64,000 bases of DNA from Isoptericola sp044389085 (GCF_044389085.1 NZ_JBIRXP010000001.1:124001-188000); one strand, 5' to 3'; shown: positions 24,130-33,238, counted from the stretch's first letter. Numbers and translations are program-made. Notes: generated by a model from the sequence alone, not told the origin.

Positions 24130-25149
24130 TCAGCGGGCGTCGGCGGTGGAGCCGACGAGCTCGAGCGTGCCGGGCAGGAGGTCGTGGGTGGGGGAGGTGG
24201 ACGGGTCGGTCAGGCGGTCGACGAGACCGTGCACGCTGCGGGTGCCGAGCTCGACGCCGGGCGCGACGACGGCGCTCACCGCCGGGTCCGCCGTCGCGAG
24301 GTCCGCGGCGGACGTCGCGAGCGCGAGGACCGAGACGTCGTCGGGCACGGAGCGGCCCGCGGCGGAGAGCCCGTTCACGAACCCGGACAGCGCTGCCTCG
24401 TTGAGGACGAGGACGGCCGTGACGTCGGGGTGGTCGGCGGCCAGCGCGGTGGCGGTCCGCCGGCCCGAGCGCGGGTCCTGGCCGCCGCGGACGACGAGCG
24501 GGTCGAGGCCGCGGCGGGCGGCCTCGGCCAGGTAGGCCTGCTCGGTGCGGACGACCGGCCCGTACCCCGACCACGCGGCACCGGCCGGGCCGCCGGGGTC
24601 GCCGAGGAACAGCGCGACCCTGCGGTGGCCCAGGCCCGTGAGGTGGTCGAGCCCGGTCGCGACCATGCCCGCGAAGTCCATGTCGACGTACGACAGCCCG
24701 GTGGTGTCCCCGGTGCGGCCGATCAGCCCGAAGGGCACCTCCCGCTCGGAGAGCAGCGCGACCCGCGGGTCGTCGGCGGTGACCTCCATGAGCAGGACAC
24801 CGTCGACGAGGCCGCCCGACAGGTAGTCGTCGAGCTGGGCGACGTCGTCGACCGGCCACAGCACGACGTTGAAGCCACGCTCGGTCGCGGCGCTCGCGGC
24901 CGCGGTGACGATGCTCAGGGCGGTGCTGCCGAGCCGGTGCTGCAGGGCCGGGAGCACGAGCGCCACGATGTGGCTGCGTCGGCTCGCCAGCGCCCGGGCG
25001 AGCACGTTGCGGCGGTACCCCAGCTCGGCCATCGCGTCCTCGACGCGGGTGCGCGTCGCGGGGGCCACGCGCTTGGTCCCGTTGACGACGAACGAGACCG
25101 TCGTCAGGGAGACGCCGGCCCGGTCCGCCACGTCCTGCATGGTCACCAC
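24130..25149 (-). CDS. LacI-family repressor of the GH31/ABC locus
   Basis: A 339-residue LacI-type regulator. The helix-turn-helix is MQDVADRAGVSLTTVSFVVN, followed by a hinge helix (RRNVLARALASRRS) and a periplasmic-binding-like effector domain. GTG 25149 is preferred because GAGGAG lies about six bases upstream; ATG 25140 is an alternative. It is divergent from the importer operon, and an AAAGCGCTTT operator lies in the shared region. Repression relieved by a sugar ligand, probably a xylose-containing oligosaccharide, is inferred. Confidence 0.92.
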   Translation of the reverse strand: MVTMQDVADRAGVSLTTVSFVVNGTKRVAPATRTRVEDAMAELGYRRNVLARALASRRSHIVALVLPALQHRLGSTALSIVTAAASAATERGFNVVLWPVDDVAQLDDYLSGGLVDGVLLMEVTADDPRVALLSEREVPFGLIGRTGDTTGLSYVDMDFAGMVATGLDHLTGLGHRRVALFLGDPGGPAGAAWSGYGPVVRTEQAYLAEAARRGLDPLVVRGGQDPRSGRRTATALAADHPDVTAVLVLNEAALSGFVNGLSAAGRSVPDDVSVLALATSAADLATADPAVSAVVAPGVELGTRSVHGLVDRLTDPSTSPTHDLLPGTLELVGSTADAR

Positions 25150-25238
25150 GGGGCACTCCTCACCTGGGGGACGACGCTCGGCAACAGCGCTCGGGGAGGG
25201 CGCTGCGGATCGATGATCACACAGCCGGACGGATCGGT

Positions 25239-25276
25239 AAAGCGCTTTGACAGCCTTGTCGGGTCGTGCCTAACCT
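25239..25276 (+). promoter_or_regulatory. LacI-type operator overlapping the ABC importer promoter
   Basis: The perfect palindrome AAAGCGCTTT (25239-25248) overlaps the first bases of the -35 box TTGACA (25247-25252). An 18-base spacer leads to the -10 box TAACCT (25271-25276), 34 bases before the GTG. A repressor at this site would block the rightward promoter directly. Confidence 0.8.
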
Positions 25277-25310
25277 CGCCGTCACGTGAACGAGCGAAGG
25301 AGCTACGACT

Positions 25311-26516
25311 GTGCGACGAACCCACACCGCTGTCGGTGCGGCGTCGGCCGCCGCCGTCGTCCTGGGCCTGTCCGCCTGCGGCGGCGGCGCCCGAGCGGAC
25401 GAGGGCACGCTGGTCGTGACCGACACCCTGTCGGACACCAGCGCGCCGGTGTACCAGGAGGTCTACGACGTGTGCGCGGCCGAGGTCGGCATGAAGGTGC
25501 AGGCCAACCACGTGGCCGGCTCCGGGCTGATCGCGACCGTCCTGCAGCAGGCGTCGTCGGACACGCTCCCCGACGTCCTCATGCTCGACAACCCCGACGT
25601 CCAGCAGATCGCGTCGTCCGGTGCGCTCAGCCCGCTGACCGACTACGGCATCACGGGCGAGGGCTTCCCGCAGGGCGTCGTCGACGCGGGCACCTACGAC
25701 GGTGACCTGTACGGCATCGCCCCCGTGGTCAACACGGTCGGGCTCTTCTACGACGTCGACGCGCTGGCCGAGGCGGGGATCGAGCCGCCCACCACCTGGG
25801 ACGAGCTGCGCGCCGCCGCCGAGGCGCTGACCACCGACGGCCGGTACGGCCTCGCGTTCAGCGCGGCCAACACGTTCGAGGGCACCTGGCAGTTCCTGCC
25901 GTACCTGTGGAGCAACGGTGCGAACGAGGACGACCTCACGTCGCCCGAGGCGGTCGAGGCGCTGTCGTTCGTGAACGGGCTCGTGCAGGACGGTTTCGCG
26001 TCGTCCAGCGTCGTCAACTGGTCGCAGAACGACGTCAACGACCAGTTCATCGCGGGCAAGGCCGCCATGATGGTCAACGGCCCGTGGAACATGCCCGCGC
26101 TCGAGGCCGCCGAGGGGCTCGACTACGCCGCCGTCCCGCTGCCCGTGCCGGAGGCGGGCAGCACGCTCGAGGCGCCGCTCGGCGGCGAGGCGTTCACCGT
26201 CCCGCGCACCGGCAACCCCGACAAGATGGCGAAGGCCGGCGACTTCGTCGCGTGCGTGACGCGCGGCGAGCACCAGCTCGCCATGGCCACCGGCCGCGGC
26301 GCCGTTCCCTCGGACACCGAGGTCGCCGCCGAGGCGGCCGCCGAGAACCCGGTCGTCGCGACCTTCGTCGACACCGTGCAGACGGCCCGGTCGCGCACCG
26401 CACTGCTCGGGCCGGACTGGCCCGGCGCCGCCACCCAGATCTACACCGCCCAGCAGCTCGCGCTGACCGGGAGCGAGACCCCCGCGGCCGCGCTCGAGCG
26501 CGCGACGGAGCACTGA
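25311..26516 (+). CDS. Sugar ABC transporter substrate-binding lipoprotein (family 1)
   Basis: A 401-residue lipoprotein. The signal peptide ends in the lipobox LSAC with Cys23. The mature part is an extracellular solute-binding protein of the MalE type: APVVNTVGLFYDVDALAEAGIEPP and PTTWDEL are family landmarks, and FIAGKAAMMVNGPWN marks the ligand-site lobe. It delivers sugar to the two permeases encoded next. GTG 25311 has GAAGGAG about eight bases upstream. It is the first gene of the operon under the LacI operator. Confidence 0.92.
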   Translation: MRRTHTAVGAASAAAVVLGLSACGGGARADEGTLVVTDTLSDTSAPVYQEVYDVCAAEVGMKVQANHVAGSGLIATVLQQASSDTLPDVLMLDNPDVQQIASSGALSPLTDYGITGEGFPQGVVDAGTYDGDLYGIAPVVNTVGLFYDVDALAEAGIEPPTTWDELRAAAEALTTDGRYGLAFSAANTFEGTWQFLPYLWSNGANEDDLTSPEAVEALSFVNGLVQDGFASSSVVNWSQNDVNDQFIAGKAAMMVNGPWNMPALEAAEGLDYAAVPLPVPEAGSTLEAPLGGEAFTVPRTGNPDKMAKAGDFVACVTRGEHQLAMATGRGAVPSDTEVAAEAAAENPVVATFVDTVQTARSRTALLGPDWPGAATQIYTAQQLALTGSETPAAALERATEH

Positions 26517-26559
26517 TGCGCACGCCGACGCGCGCGTCGTCACCGAGGAAGGATCGACG

Positions 26560-27516
26560 ATGACCACCACCCTCGCCGGCCCGGCGCCCGTCGTCGCGCC
26601 CGGGCCCGGTGCCGAACGCCGGCGGAGCCGCGCCCGGGTGCGGGAGCGCACCGCCCAGTGGCTCTTCCTCGTCCCCGCGATCGCGTACGTGCTCGTGTTC
26701 TTCGGGTACCCGATCGTGAAGAACCTCGTCATGGGGTCGCAGGACTACACGGTGCGGACCTTCGTCTCGGGCGAGGCGCCGTGGGTCGGGCTCGACAACT
26801 ACGCCGAGGTCGTCACGAGCAGCCTGTTCCGCACCACGGTGCTGAACACCGCCCTGTTCACCGTCGGCTCGATCGTCGGCCAGTTCGTCATCGGGCTGCT
26901 GTTCGCCCTGTTCTTCAAGCGCCGCTTCCCGCTGGGGAACGTGCTGCGCTCGCTGCTCCTGCTGCCGTGGCTGCTGCCGATGATCGCGGGCACCGCCGTG
27001 TGGAAGTGGATCCTCGACCAGGACGGCGGCGTCCTCAACGAGACGCTGCGGGCGATCGGCATCATCGACGCACCGATCCACTGGCTCACCAGCCCCGACA
27101 TCGCGCTGGTCGCCGTCGTGCTGGTGAACGTCTGGGTGGGCATCCCGTTCAACATGACGCTGCTGTACTCGGGGCTGCAGAACATCCCCGACGAGCTCTA
27201 CGAGGCGGGCGCCCTCGACGGCGCCACGGGCGCCAAGGCGTTCTGGCACATCACGTGGCCCAACCTGCGCCCCGTGGTCAGCGTCGTCCTCGTGCTCGGC
27301 GTGATCTACACCCTCAAGGTGCTCGACATCATCCTGGGTCTCACCGGCGGCGGACCCGCCAACGCGACCCAGACCCTGGCCACCGACTCCTACCGGCGGT
27401 CGTTCCAGGAGTTCTCCTTCGGCACCGGCGCGGCCGTCAGCAACATCCTCATCGTGGTGTCGCTGCTCTTCGCCGTCGTGTACCTGCGCGTCAACAAGCG
27501 CGCCGTGGATGAGTGA
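26560..27516 (+). CDS. Sugar ABC transporter permease, MalF type
   Basis: A 318-residue permease with six predicted transmembrane segments. The EAA loop that contacts the ATPase is ELYEAGALDGATGAKAFWHITWP (about residues 210-232). The N-terminal 30 residues are cytoplasmic and Arg-rich. GGAAGGAT lies before the ATG. No ATPase gene occurs in this operon, so a shared MsmK-type ATPase from elsewhere is the likely partner, as is common for sugar importers in actinobacteria. Confidence 0.93.
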   Translation: MTTTLAGPAPVVAPGPGAERRRSRARVRERTAQWLFLVPAIAYVLVFFGYPIVKNLVMGSQDYTVRTFVSGEAPWVGLDNYAEVVTSSLFRTTVLNTALFTVGSIVGQFVIGLLFALFFKRRFPLGNVLRSLLLLPWLLPMIAGTAVWKWILDQDGGVLNETLRAIGIIDAPIHWLTSPDIALVAVVLVNVWVGIPFNMTLLYSGLQNIPDELYEAGALDGATGAKAFWHITWPNLRPVVSVVLVLGVIYTLKVLDIILGLTGGGPANATQTLATDSYRRSFQEFSFGTGAAVSNILIVVSLLFAVVYLRVNKRAVDE

Positions 27517-27525
27517 GGTTCTGAC

Positions 27526-28344
27526 GTGTTGCGGACGACCGACCCCCGAAAGCTGCGGTACACGATCGTCGGGATCGTGCTCCTCGCGCTCATGCTGTTC
27601 CCCGTCTACTGGATGGTCAACGTGTCCCTCCAGGGCGGCGGCACTGCCGCGAACAGCTCGTTCTTCCCGACCGACATCACGTTCGAGGGCTACCAGCGGG
27701 CGTGGGAGGACCAGACGGGCAACCTCGTCACCAGCATGATCGTGGCCCTCGGCGCGGTGCTGGTGTCGCTGGTGATCGCCACGCCTGCCGCCTACGCGCT
27801 GTCCCGGTTCCGCCTGCGGGGCATGGGGATCTTCCTGTTCGTGCTGCTCCTGGCGCAGATGATCCCCGGCATCGTCATCGCGAACTCGCTCTACACGCTG
27901 TTCAACGACCTGGGCCTGCTCAACTCGTACGTGGGGCTGATCCTCGCCAACGCCACCCACGGGATCCCGTTCGCCATCCTCATCATGAGCGCCTTCATGC
28001 GGTCCATCCCGCCGGCGCTCACCGAGGCGGCGCGCGTCGACGGCGCCGGTCACTTCCGTGCGTTCTGGTCGATCATCGTGCCGGTGAGCAAGAACTCGCT
28101 CATCACCGCGGGGCTGTTCAGCTTCCTCTTCGCGTGGAGCGACTTCATGTTCGGCCTCACCCTCACCACGGGCGCCGACATCAAGCCCATCACGCTCGGC
28201 ATCTACGACTACCTGCAGGGCAACGTGCAGAGCTGGGGACCGGTGATGGCGAGCGCCGTCATCTCGTCGATCCCGGCCATCGTGCTGCTCGTCCTCGCCC
28301 AGCGGTACATCGCCGCCGGGGCGCTCGGCGGCGCGGTGAAGTGA
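27526..28344 (+). CDS. Sugar ABC transporter permease, MalG type
   Basis: A 272-residue permease, the partner of the MalF-type protein. About six transmembrane helices are visible, and the EAA loop ALTEAARVDGAGHFRAFWSIIVP near residues 165-187 is present. GTG 27526 is chosen (TTG directly follows as an alternative), 10 bases after the malF-like stop with GAGTGAGG upstream. It ends the operon. Confidence 0.92.
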   Translation: MLRTTDPRKLRYTIVGIVLLALMLFPVYWMVNVSLQGGGTAANSSFFPTDITFEGYQRAWEDQTGNLVTSMIVALGAVLVSLVIATPAAYALSRFRLRGMGIFLFVLLLAQMIPGIVIANSLYTLFNDLGLLNSYVGLILANATHGIPFAILIMSAFMRSIPPALTEAARVDGAGHFRAFWSIIVPVSKNSLITAGLFSFLFAWSDFMFGLTLTTGADIKPITLGIYDYLQGNVQSWGPVMASAVISSIPAIVLLVLAQRYIAAGALGGAVK

Positions 28345-28383
28345 GCCCGCCGGGCCGCCAGGGCGCCGCCCGGGCGCGCCCCG

Positions 28384-29352
28384 TCAGCAGACGGTGTTGC
28401 CGGCGAGGTCGTCGCAGACCAGACGGGTGCGCGCCTCGGTGACCGTGGTGGGCTCGGTGGTGCTGGTGGTCGAGACGGTGCCGGGGATGTCGGTCCAGTC
28501 ACTGGTGCCCTGGACGCGGAAGCGGCCCTGCCAGGTGGTGTCCAGCGTGACCGCGACCCCGGTGCGGAACACGTTGCCCTTGTCGTCGACGCCGGTGCCC
28601 GCGTCCTCGCCGGGGGTGCCCAGCCGGCTGTAGGTGTGGCCCACCCACGAGCCGTCCGGCGTCGGGTCGCCCTGGTGCCAGGGGCGGCCCGGGTCGGTGG
28701 TGGTGAGCGTGCTGCTGCCGGAGGAGTGCGGGTCGTCGAAGTTCCACGTGAACTCCGTCGGCTCGGCGCGGATCACGACCGGCACCCCCAGGAGGGTGAC
28801 CGTGCGGTCCTGCGGCGCGGCTGACGTGTAGGCCGGGTAGTGGACGTTGACCACCATCGGCGGGTTGCCCTGCACCGTGGCTTCCGGCGCCTGGATCTTC
28901 ATGGTCCTGAACTCGCGGCGGGCCGCGGCAGCGATCTCGGCGGGGGAGACGCACTCGTCCTCCGTGAGCTGTTCGGCCTCGTCGTACGAGCCGTCCTCAC
29001 GGGCGCGCTGCACCCAGAGCGCGTCGAGCGCGTACTCGCCGTCCTCGCACGGCATCGTGATCTCGGCGATGTCCGTGCCGTCGGGGCACGCGCCCGGTGC
29101 AGTCACGATGCCGCTGAGCGCGTCCAGGTCCTCGCCCAGCGTCCCGCACGTCACCGCGTCGGTGCGGGCGTAGCGGTCCTGCACGGCGTCATCGGCTGGC
29201 GCGCGACCGTCAGAGGTTTCTGTCCATCCTTGGCCGTGGCCCTCCACCGTGTACTCGTTGTCGTTGTCATTGGCGCGACTTGCGTAGTCGGCATCCGGAA
29301 CGGTGGTGGCGAGGATCGAGACCAGGATGAGCATCGTCGAGGTTATGCGCAT
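28384..29352 (-). CDS. Secreted PKD-like domain protein of unknown function
   Basis: A 322-residue exported protein. A short hydrophobic signal (residues 1-20) is followed by an acidic, Cys-containing segment (six cysteines, probably disulfides). A PKD-like module contains EPTEFTWNFDDP and GHTYSRLGTPG, the strand pattern of PKD folds. The C-terminus ends in Cys. The ATG at 29352 overlaps the TGA of the upstream lipoprotein gene by one base, so the two are co-transcribed and probably act together outside the cell. The role is unknown. Confidence 0.75.
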   Translation of the reverse strand: MRITSTMLILVSILATTVPDADYASRANDNDNEYTVEGHGQGWTETSDGRAPADDAVQDRYARTDAVTCGTLGEDLDALSGIVTAPGACPDGTDIAEITMPCEDGEYALDALWVQRAREDGSYDEAEQLTEDECVSPAEIAAAARREFRTMKIQAPEATVQGNPPMVVNVHYPAYTSAAPQDRTVTLLGVPVVIRAEPTEFTWNFDDPHSSGSSTLTTTDPGRPWHQGDPTPDGSWVGHTYSRLGTPGEDAGTGVDDKGNVFRTGVAVTLDTTWQGRFRVQGTSDWTDIPGTVSTTSTTEPTTVTEARTRLVCDDLAGNTVC

Positions 29353-29951
29353 CACGACTCCGGAATGTCGGGAACGCCGACGATAACCCACTGATCCTTG
29401 CTCCGAGCGATCTCTACGCGTGCTGTGGTGGTCTGAGGATTCTGTTCAAAAACCACTTCGTCATTGGCATCGGTGATAGTCGACCGAGACTCTTTGATCT
29501 CGACATCGATCGGCCAGATCCCCGTTGCTTCGTCTTGCTCGTAAGTGTGCAAGATCTGAATCTGAGCCTCGCCTCCTTCGAACGTGTCACCGCGCTCAGC
29601 GATGAGTTTCGCTTGGTCGAGGCGGTTGGCGCAGTACTCGCAACTCTTCTGCGACATCGCTTCCCACTCCGCCGTATCACCGGTCTTCATGATGTAGTCG
29701 TCGAGCTCGAGGAAGTACACGGCCGCGGCTTCGGCGCCGGCGGGGCCGTCGTCGTCCATCTCCTTGGGGCGCTCGGGCGCGACGACCACCGCCGTGGAGC
29801 TGGGTGACGGTGACGGTGATGCCTCGGCGCCGGAGCCGGTCGCGGTGGGCTCCGGGGACCCCGTGGCGGGCGGGTCCTCGCTGCAGGCGGCGAGGAACAC
29901 GGCGGCAGCGGCGATGGAGGCGGCGGCGAGGATGGCCCGGTTGCGGGTCAT
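29352..29951 (-). CDS. DUF6318-type lipoprotein
   Basis: A 199-residue lipoprotein with the lipobox LAAC (Cys23), then a Ser/Pro/Thr-rich linker (about 25-55). The globular part opens with a helix containing AVYFLELDDYIMKTGDTAEWEAM and has a CEYC pair near residue 105. This pattern fits DUF6318, found in Micrococcales; the assignment is from memory. Bases 29401-29460 contain only 32 G or C in 60, clearly below the neighbouring genes. GGGAG lies ahead of the ATG. Confidence 0.75.
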   Translation of the reverse strand: MTRNRAILAAASIAAAAVFLAACSEDPPATGSPEPTATGSGAEASPSPSPSSTAVVVAPERPKEMDDDGPAGAEAAAVYFLELDDYIMKTGDTAEWEAMSQKSCEYCANRLDQAKLIAERGDTFEGGEAQIQILHTYEQDEATGIWPIDVEIKESRSTITDANDEVVFEQNPQTTTARVEIARSKDQWVIVGVPDIPES

Positions 29952-30159
29952 GACGAGGCTCCCTGTCGGCGGTGACGTGGGCGTCACTGTAGAGCACACG
30001 ACGCAACTGTTGCCCGGGTGTCTGTGGACAACGTCGTCGATGCAGGTCGCCAGGGCCGGCGGGACGTCCCTGAGTGCGGGCTTCGCGGCCGCTCTGGCAC
30101 TGCTCGGGCCGGAGGTCGCCGACGGTGCCGCCCGGGACGACGACGCCCGACGGGCCAGA

Positions 30160-30822
30160 TCAGTCCAGCGGCCGGACGAACGTCCGGAACTCGCCGCGCC
30201 CGACGTGCAGCTCCCAGAGGCGCTGGGCGAGCGCGTCGGGCTCGTGGTCGGGCTCCCCGCCGCCGATGCCGAGCGGGATGATGAGCTGCGCGACGTGGAT
30301 GCCCTCCGGCGCCAGCGCCTCGTGGAGCAGGAGGGCGTAGGCGCTCTCGGCGGCGAAGGCCACCGACGTGCCGGTGACGGCGTCGCGCGGCCGGACGGCG
30401 CTCCCGCCGTTGGGGAGCAGGACGGTGCCGCGGCCCAGCTCGCGCATCCCGGGCAGCACCTGCTGGATCGCCGTGGCGGGGCCGAGCACCGACATCTCGA
30501 GCGGCCCGACCAGGTCGTCGGCGGTGGTGTCCAGCACCGGCTTCATGAACTCGCGCGCGGGCACCGGGCTGTACTGCAGCACCTCGACGGGCCCGAGCTC
30601 GGTGGCCGCCCGGCCGAGGACGTCCGTGAGCGCCGCGCGGTCACGGACGTCGGCGACGTACCCGGCTGCGGTCACTCCGTCGTCGTGCAGCGTCGCCGCG
30701 AGGCGATCCAGCTTCGCGGCGTCTCGCGCGACGAGGGCGACGGAGAACCCCTCGCGGCCGAAGCGCCGCGCGACGGCCAGGCCCAGCCCGGGGCCGGCAC
30801 CGATGATGGCGAGCGTCGTCAT
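30160..30822 (-). CDS. Short-chain dehydrogenase/reductase 3
   Basis: A 220-residue SDR. The N-terminal GAGPGLGLAVARRFG is the nucleotide-binding motif. The expected NNAG is replaced by LQYSP, and the usual YxxxK is replaced by an AFAAESAYALLLHEAL segment lacking Lys. It is thus an atypical or divergent SDR and may not use the standard mechanism. GGGAGGAA precedes the ATG. The flanking stretches, 29952-30159 and 30823-31077, hold no feature I can support. Confidence 0.8.
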   Translation of the reverse strand: MTTLAIIGAGPGLGLAVARRFGREGFSVALVARDAAKLDRLAATLHDDGVTAAGYVADVRDRAALTDVLGRAATELGPVEVLQYSPVPAREFMKPVLDTTADDLVGPLEMSVLGPATAIQQVLPGMRELGRGTVLLPNGGSAVRPRDAVTGTSVAFAAESAYALLLHEALAPEGIHVAQLIIPLGIGGGEPDHEPDALAQRLWELHVGRGEFRTFVRPLD

Positions 30823-31077
30823 GTCGTTCCTCCCAGGTGACGACCGGCGCCCGTGCGGCACCGGCACGTGTCCCAGTCAACGCCCCTTGGGCGGGCGAGT
30901 CGTCCTGAAAACGGGGAAGGCCAGGGCCGGCGGCGAGGTCGCGCGGCTCGAGCGGCCCGGCCGGCGCGGCGCCGGTGAGGGCGCCGCCGTCCTGCAGCCG
31001 GCCGGGCCTCGCCTCCTGCGCGATCACGTCTCTCCGACGAGAGCGAGGAGGGCGGATGCCTCGCGGCGCCGACGCCG

Positions 31078-32487
31078 TCAGCGGGCGGCGCGGGCCGGCG
31101 CGAGCGACGCCAGCGCGGCGACGAGGGCGACGGCGGCGGCGAACCAGTAGCCGGCGGCGAACGTGTCGAAGCCCGGGTCGACCAGGGCGGCGGCGACGAC
31201 GCTGGACACGGCCGAGACGCCGGTCGCGGCACCGAACTCGTGGAACGTGCTCAGAGCGCCGGAGGCCACGCCCGCCTCGTGCGGCGCGGCGGCCGAGAAC
31301 AGGCTCGCCGCGGCGGCGACGAACACGGCGCCGACGCCGAACCCGGCGACGGTGATGCCGACCACGAGCACCGTCATCGAGAAGATCCCCGCCGCCGCGG
31401 CCAGGCCGACGGCGGCGACGAGCAGCCCGACGGCGGAGACCGCGCGCACCCCGAGGCGCGGGAGCACACGGCCGGCCACCGTCGAGCCGAGGATCGTGCC
31501 CACGGCGACCGGCAGGAAGGTCAGGCCGGTCTCCAGCGGGCTGAAGCCGTGCAGCTGCTGCAGCGTGAACGAGCCGAGGAAGAACACCGAGATCATCAGC
31601 GCCGTCGCGACCAGGATCAGGCCGAGCCCGCGCAGCACCGGCCGCCGGGAGAGCAGGGCCGGGTCCACGAGCGGCGCGGCGGACGCCCGCAGGTGGTTCG
31701 CGAGCAGCGCGTACCCGACGAGGCCGACGGCCAGGGCGACCAGGGTGGGGACGCTGAGCCAGCCGTCGTCGCCGGCCGTGACGAGCCCGTACACGACGGC
31801 GGCGGTCGCCGCGGTGGCGAGGGCGGCCCCGAGCACGTCGAGCCGGCCGCCCGAGCCAGGCCACGGCCGGACCCACCGGAACAGGGCCAGGAGCAGGATC
31901 ACGCCGACGGGGACGTTGACCCAGAACACCCACGGCCAGCCCGGCCCCGAGGTCAGGACGCCGCCCAGCAGGACGCCGATCGCGGCGCCCGCGCCGCCGA
32001 GCGCCGACCAGACGCCGAGGGCGCGCGACAGCTCCGGCCCGCCGAACGTGCGGACGATGACGGAGAGCGCGGCTGGTGACATGGCCGCCGCGCCGACGCC
32101 CTGCAGGCCGCGGGCCACGAGCAGCAGCTCGGGGGAGCGTGCGAAGCCGGCGAGCAGCGAGGCGACGGTGAACAGCGCGAGGCCGGCCAGGACGACGCGG
32201 CGCGGGCCGAGCACGTCGGCGGCCTTGCCGCCGAGCAGCATCAGCCCGCCGAAGACCAGGGCGTACACGCTGGCCACCCACGTCAGGCCGGAGCGGTCGA
32301 GCCCGAGGTCGGCGCCCAGCTCGGGCAGCGCGATCGCGACGACGGTGACGTCGACGATGAGCATCAGCTGCGCGACGCCGAGCAGCGCGAGGACGCGCCA
32401 GCGCCGCGGGTCGGGAGCGGCGGGCTGTTCCTCGGCGGGCTGGTCCTCGGCAGTCGTCTCCGGGGCGGGCTTCTCTGGTGACGTCAT
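31078..32487 (-). CDS. MFS drug/metabolite efflux transporter, DHA2 type
   Basis: A 469-residue transporter with about 14 transmembrane segments. The acidic residue in the first helix (LIVDVTVVAIALPEL) and GGKAADVLGPRRV (motif A) are DHA2-type landmarks; the proton-coupled export of a toxic or signalling compound is the family role. ATG 32487 is chosen because GAGGGACC lies upstream and the preceding codons fall inside the operator region. It lies downstream of the TetR gene, and a promoter fully embedded in a double palindrome precedes it. Confidence 0.92.
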   Translation of the reverse strand: MTSPEKPAPETTAEDQPAEEQPAAPDPRRWRVLALLGVAQLMLIVDVTVVAIALPELGADLGLDRSGLTWVASVYALVFGGLMLLGGKAADVLGPRRVVLAGLALFTVASLLAGFARSPELLLVARGLQGVGAAAMSPAALSVIVRTFGGPELSRALGVWSALGGAGAAIGVLLGGVLTSGPGWPWVFWVNVPVGVILLLALFRWVRPWPGSGGRLDVLGAALATAATAAVVYGLVTAGDDGWLSVPTLVALAVGLVGYALLANHLRASAAPLVDPALLSRRPVLRGLGLILVATALMISVFFLGSFTLQQLHGFSPLETGLTFLPVAVGTILGSTVAGRVLPRLGVRAVSAVGLLVAAVGLAAAAGIFSMTVLVVGITVAGFGVGAVFVAAAASLFSAAAPHEAGVASGALSTFHEFGAATGVSAVSSVVAAALVDPGFDTFAAGYWFAAAVALVAALASLAPARAAR

Positions 32488-32520
32488 GGCACGGTCCCTC
32501 GATGAGTCGAGCACGGATAA

Positions 32521-32570
32521 GTCGAACATGCCTGTTCGAGTAAATTAACTCGAACAGGCATGTTCGACAA
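32521..32570 (-). promoter_or_regulatory. Double TetR-type operator embedded in the MFS gene promoter
   Basis: Two copies of the inverted repeat TCGAACA-N4-TGTTCGA occur (32522-32539 and 32550-32567), themselves inverted with respect to each other: 21-bp arms around six bases. On the minus strand the -35 box TTGTCG (32570-32565), a 17-base spacer and the -10 box TAATTT (32547-32542) are embedded, so a bound repressor would cover both. Confidence 0.8.
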
Positions 32571-32614
32571 GAGGGTTGCGCGGGTGACTTTCCGGCGCCG
32601 GCGCCAGGTGGTCG

Positions 32615-33238
32615 TCAGGCGCTCAGGGCGCCCAGCGTGGTGCTGCGGACGAGGGCGGGGGCCTCGTCGGCCGTGATCTCGCCGCGGTGCACTGCGGCGG
32701 AGGCGCCGTGGAGGATCGCCTGGATCACGCTGAGCTGCCAGTCGATCGGCATGTCGTCGCGGAACTCGCCGATGTCTCGCCCTCGCTCGAGCACGCCGCG
32801 CGCGCGTGTCATCGGGCCTTCGTGGGCCCGTCGCATCTCGTCGGGCGGCAGCACCTGGGACCCGGCCACCACGAGCGCCCCGAACCGGTGGGTCAGGTGC
32901 CAGGTCGCCTCCAGCATGCGGCCGAGGGCGTCCCGGGGGTTGCCGCCCAGGTCCATCTGACCCATGGCCTCGTCGGTCTGGGCGATCGCGCGGTCCACGA
33001 CCTCGCGCACCAGCGTCGCGCGGGAGTCGAAGTGCCCGTAGAGGGTGACGCGGCCGACGCCCGCGGCCTTGGCGATGTCGTTGATGCTCGCGTCGGGGTC
33101 GGTCGCCAGCACCCGGGTGGCCGCGGCCAGGATCGCCTCGACGTTGCGGACGGCGTCGGCGCGCTTGGCGCGGTCCCGGCCGCCGTCCGCCGAGGGGCCG
33201 GAACTCTTCGCCGTCGCCTGTGCCGGTGTCGTGACCAC
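32615..33238 (-). CDS. TetR-family transcriptional repressor
   Basis: A 207-residue TetR regulator. The helix-turn-helix lies in INDIAKAAGVGRVTLYGHF (about 50-70), and the C-terminal helical ligand domain has no recognisable ligand motif. GTG 33238 is chosen: GGAGG lies five bases upstream, and the extra in-frame TTG at 33250 lies inside that Shine-Dalgarno context. It is likely autoregulated, since an operator-like repeat ends 13 bases before the start. It precedes the MFS gene in the same direction. Confidence 0.92.
   Translation of the reverse strand: MVTTPAQATAKSSGPSADGGRDRAKRADAVRNVEAILAAATRVLATDPDASINDIAKAAGVGRVTLYGHFDSRATLVREVVDRAIAQTDEAMGQMDLGGNPRDALGRMLEATWHLTHRFGALVVAGSQVLPPDEMRRAHEGPMTRARGVLERGRDIGEFRDDMPIDWQLSVIQAILHGASAAVHRGEITADEAPALVRSTTLGALSA

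Noticed and set aside
28345..28383. GC-rich dyad after the first ABC importer operon, considered as a terminator
   Set aside because: Only short, imperfect pairing was found; not strong enough to list.
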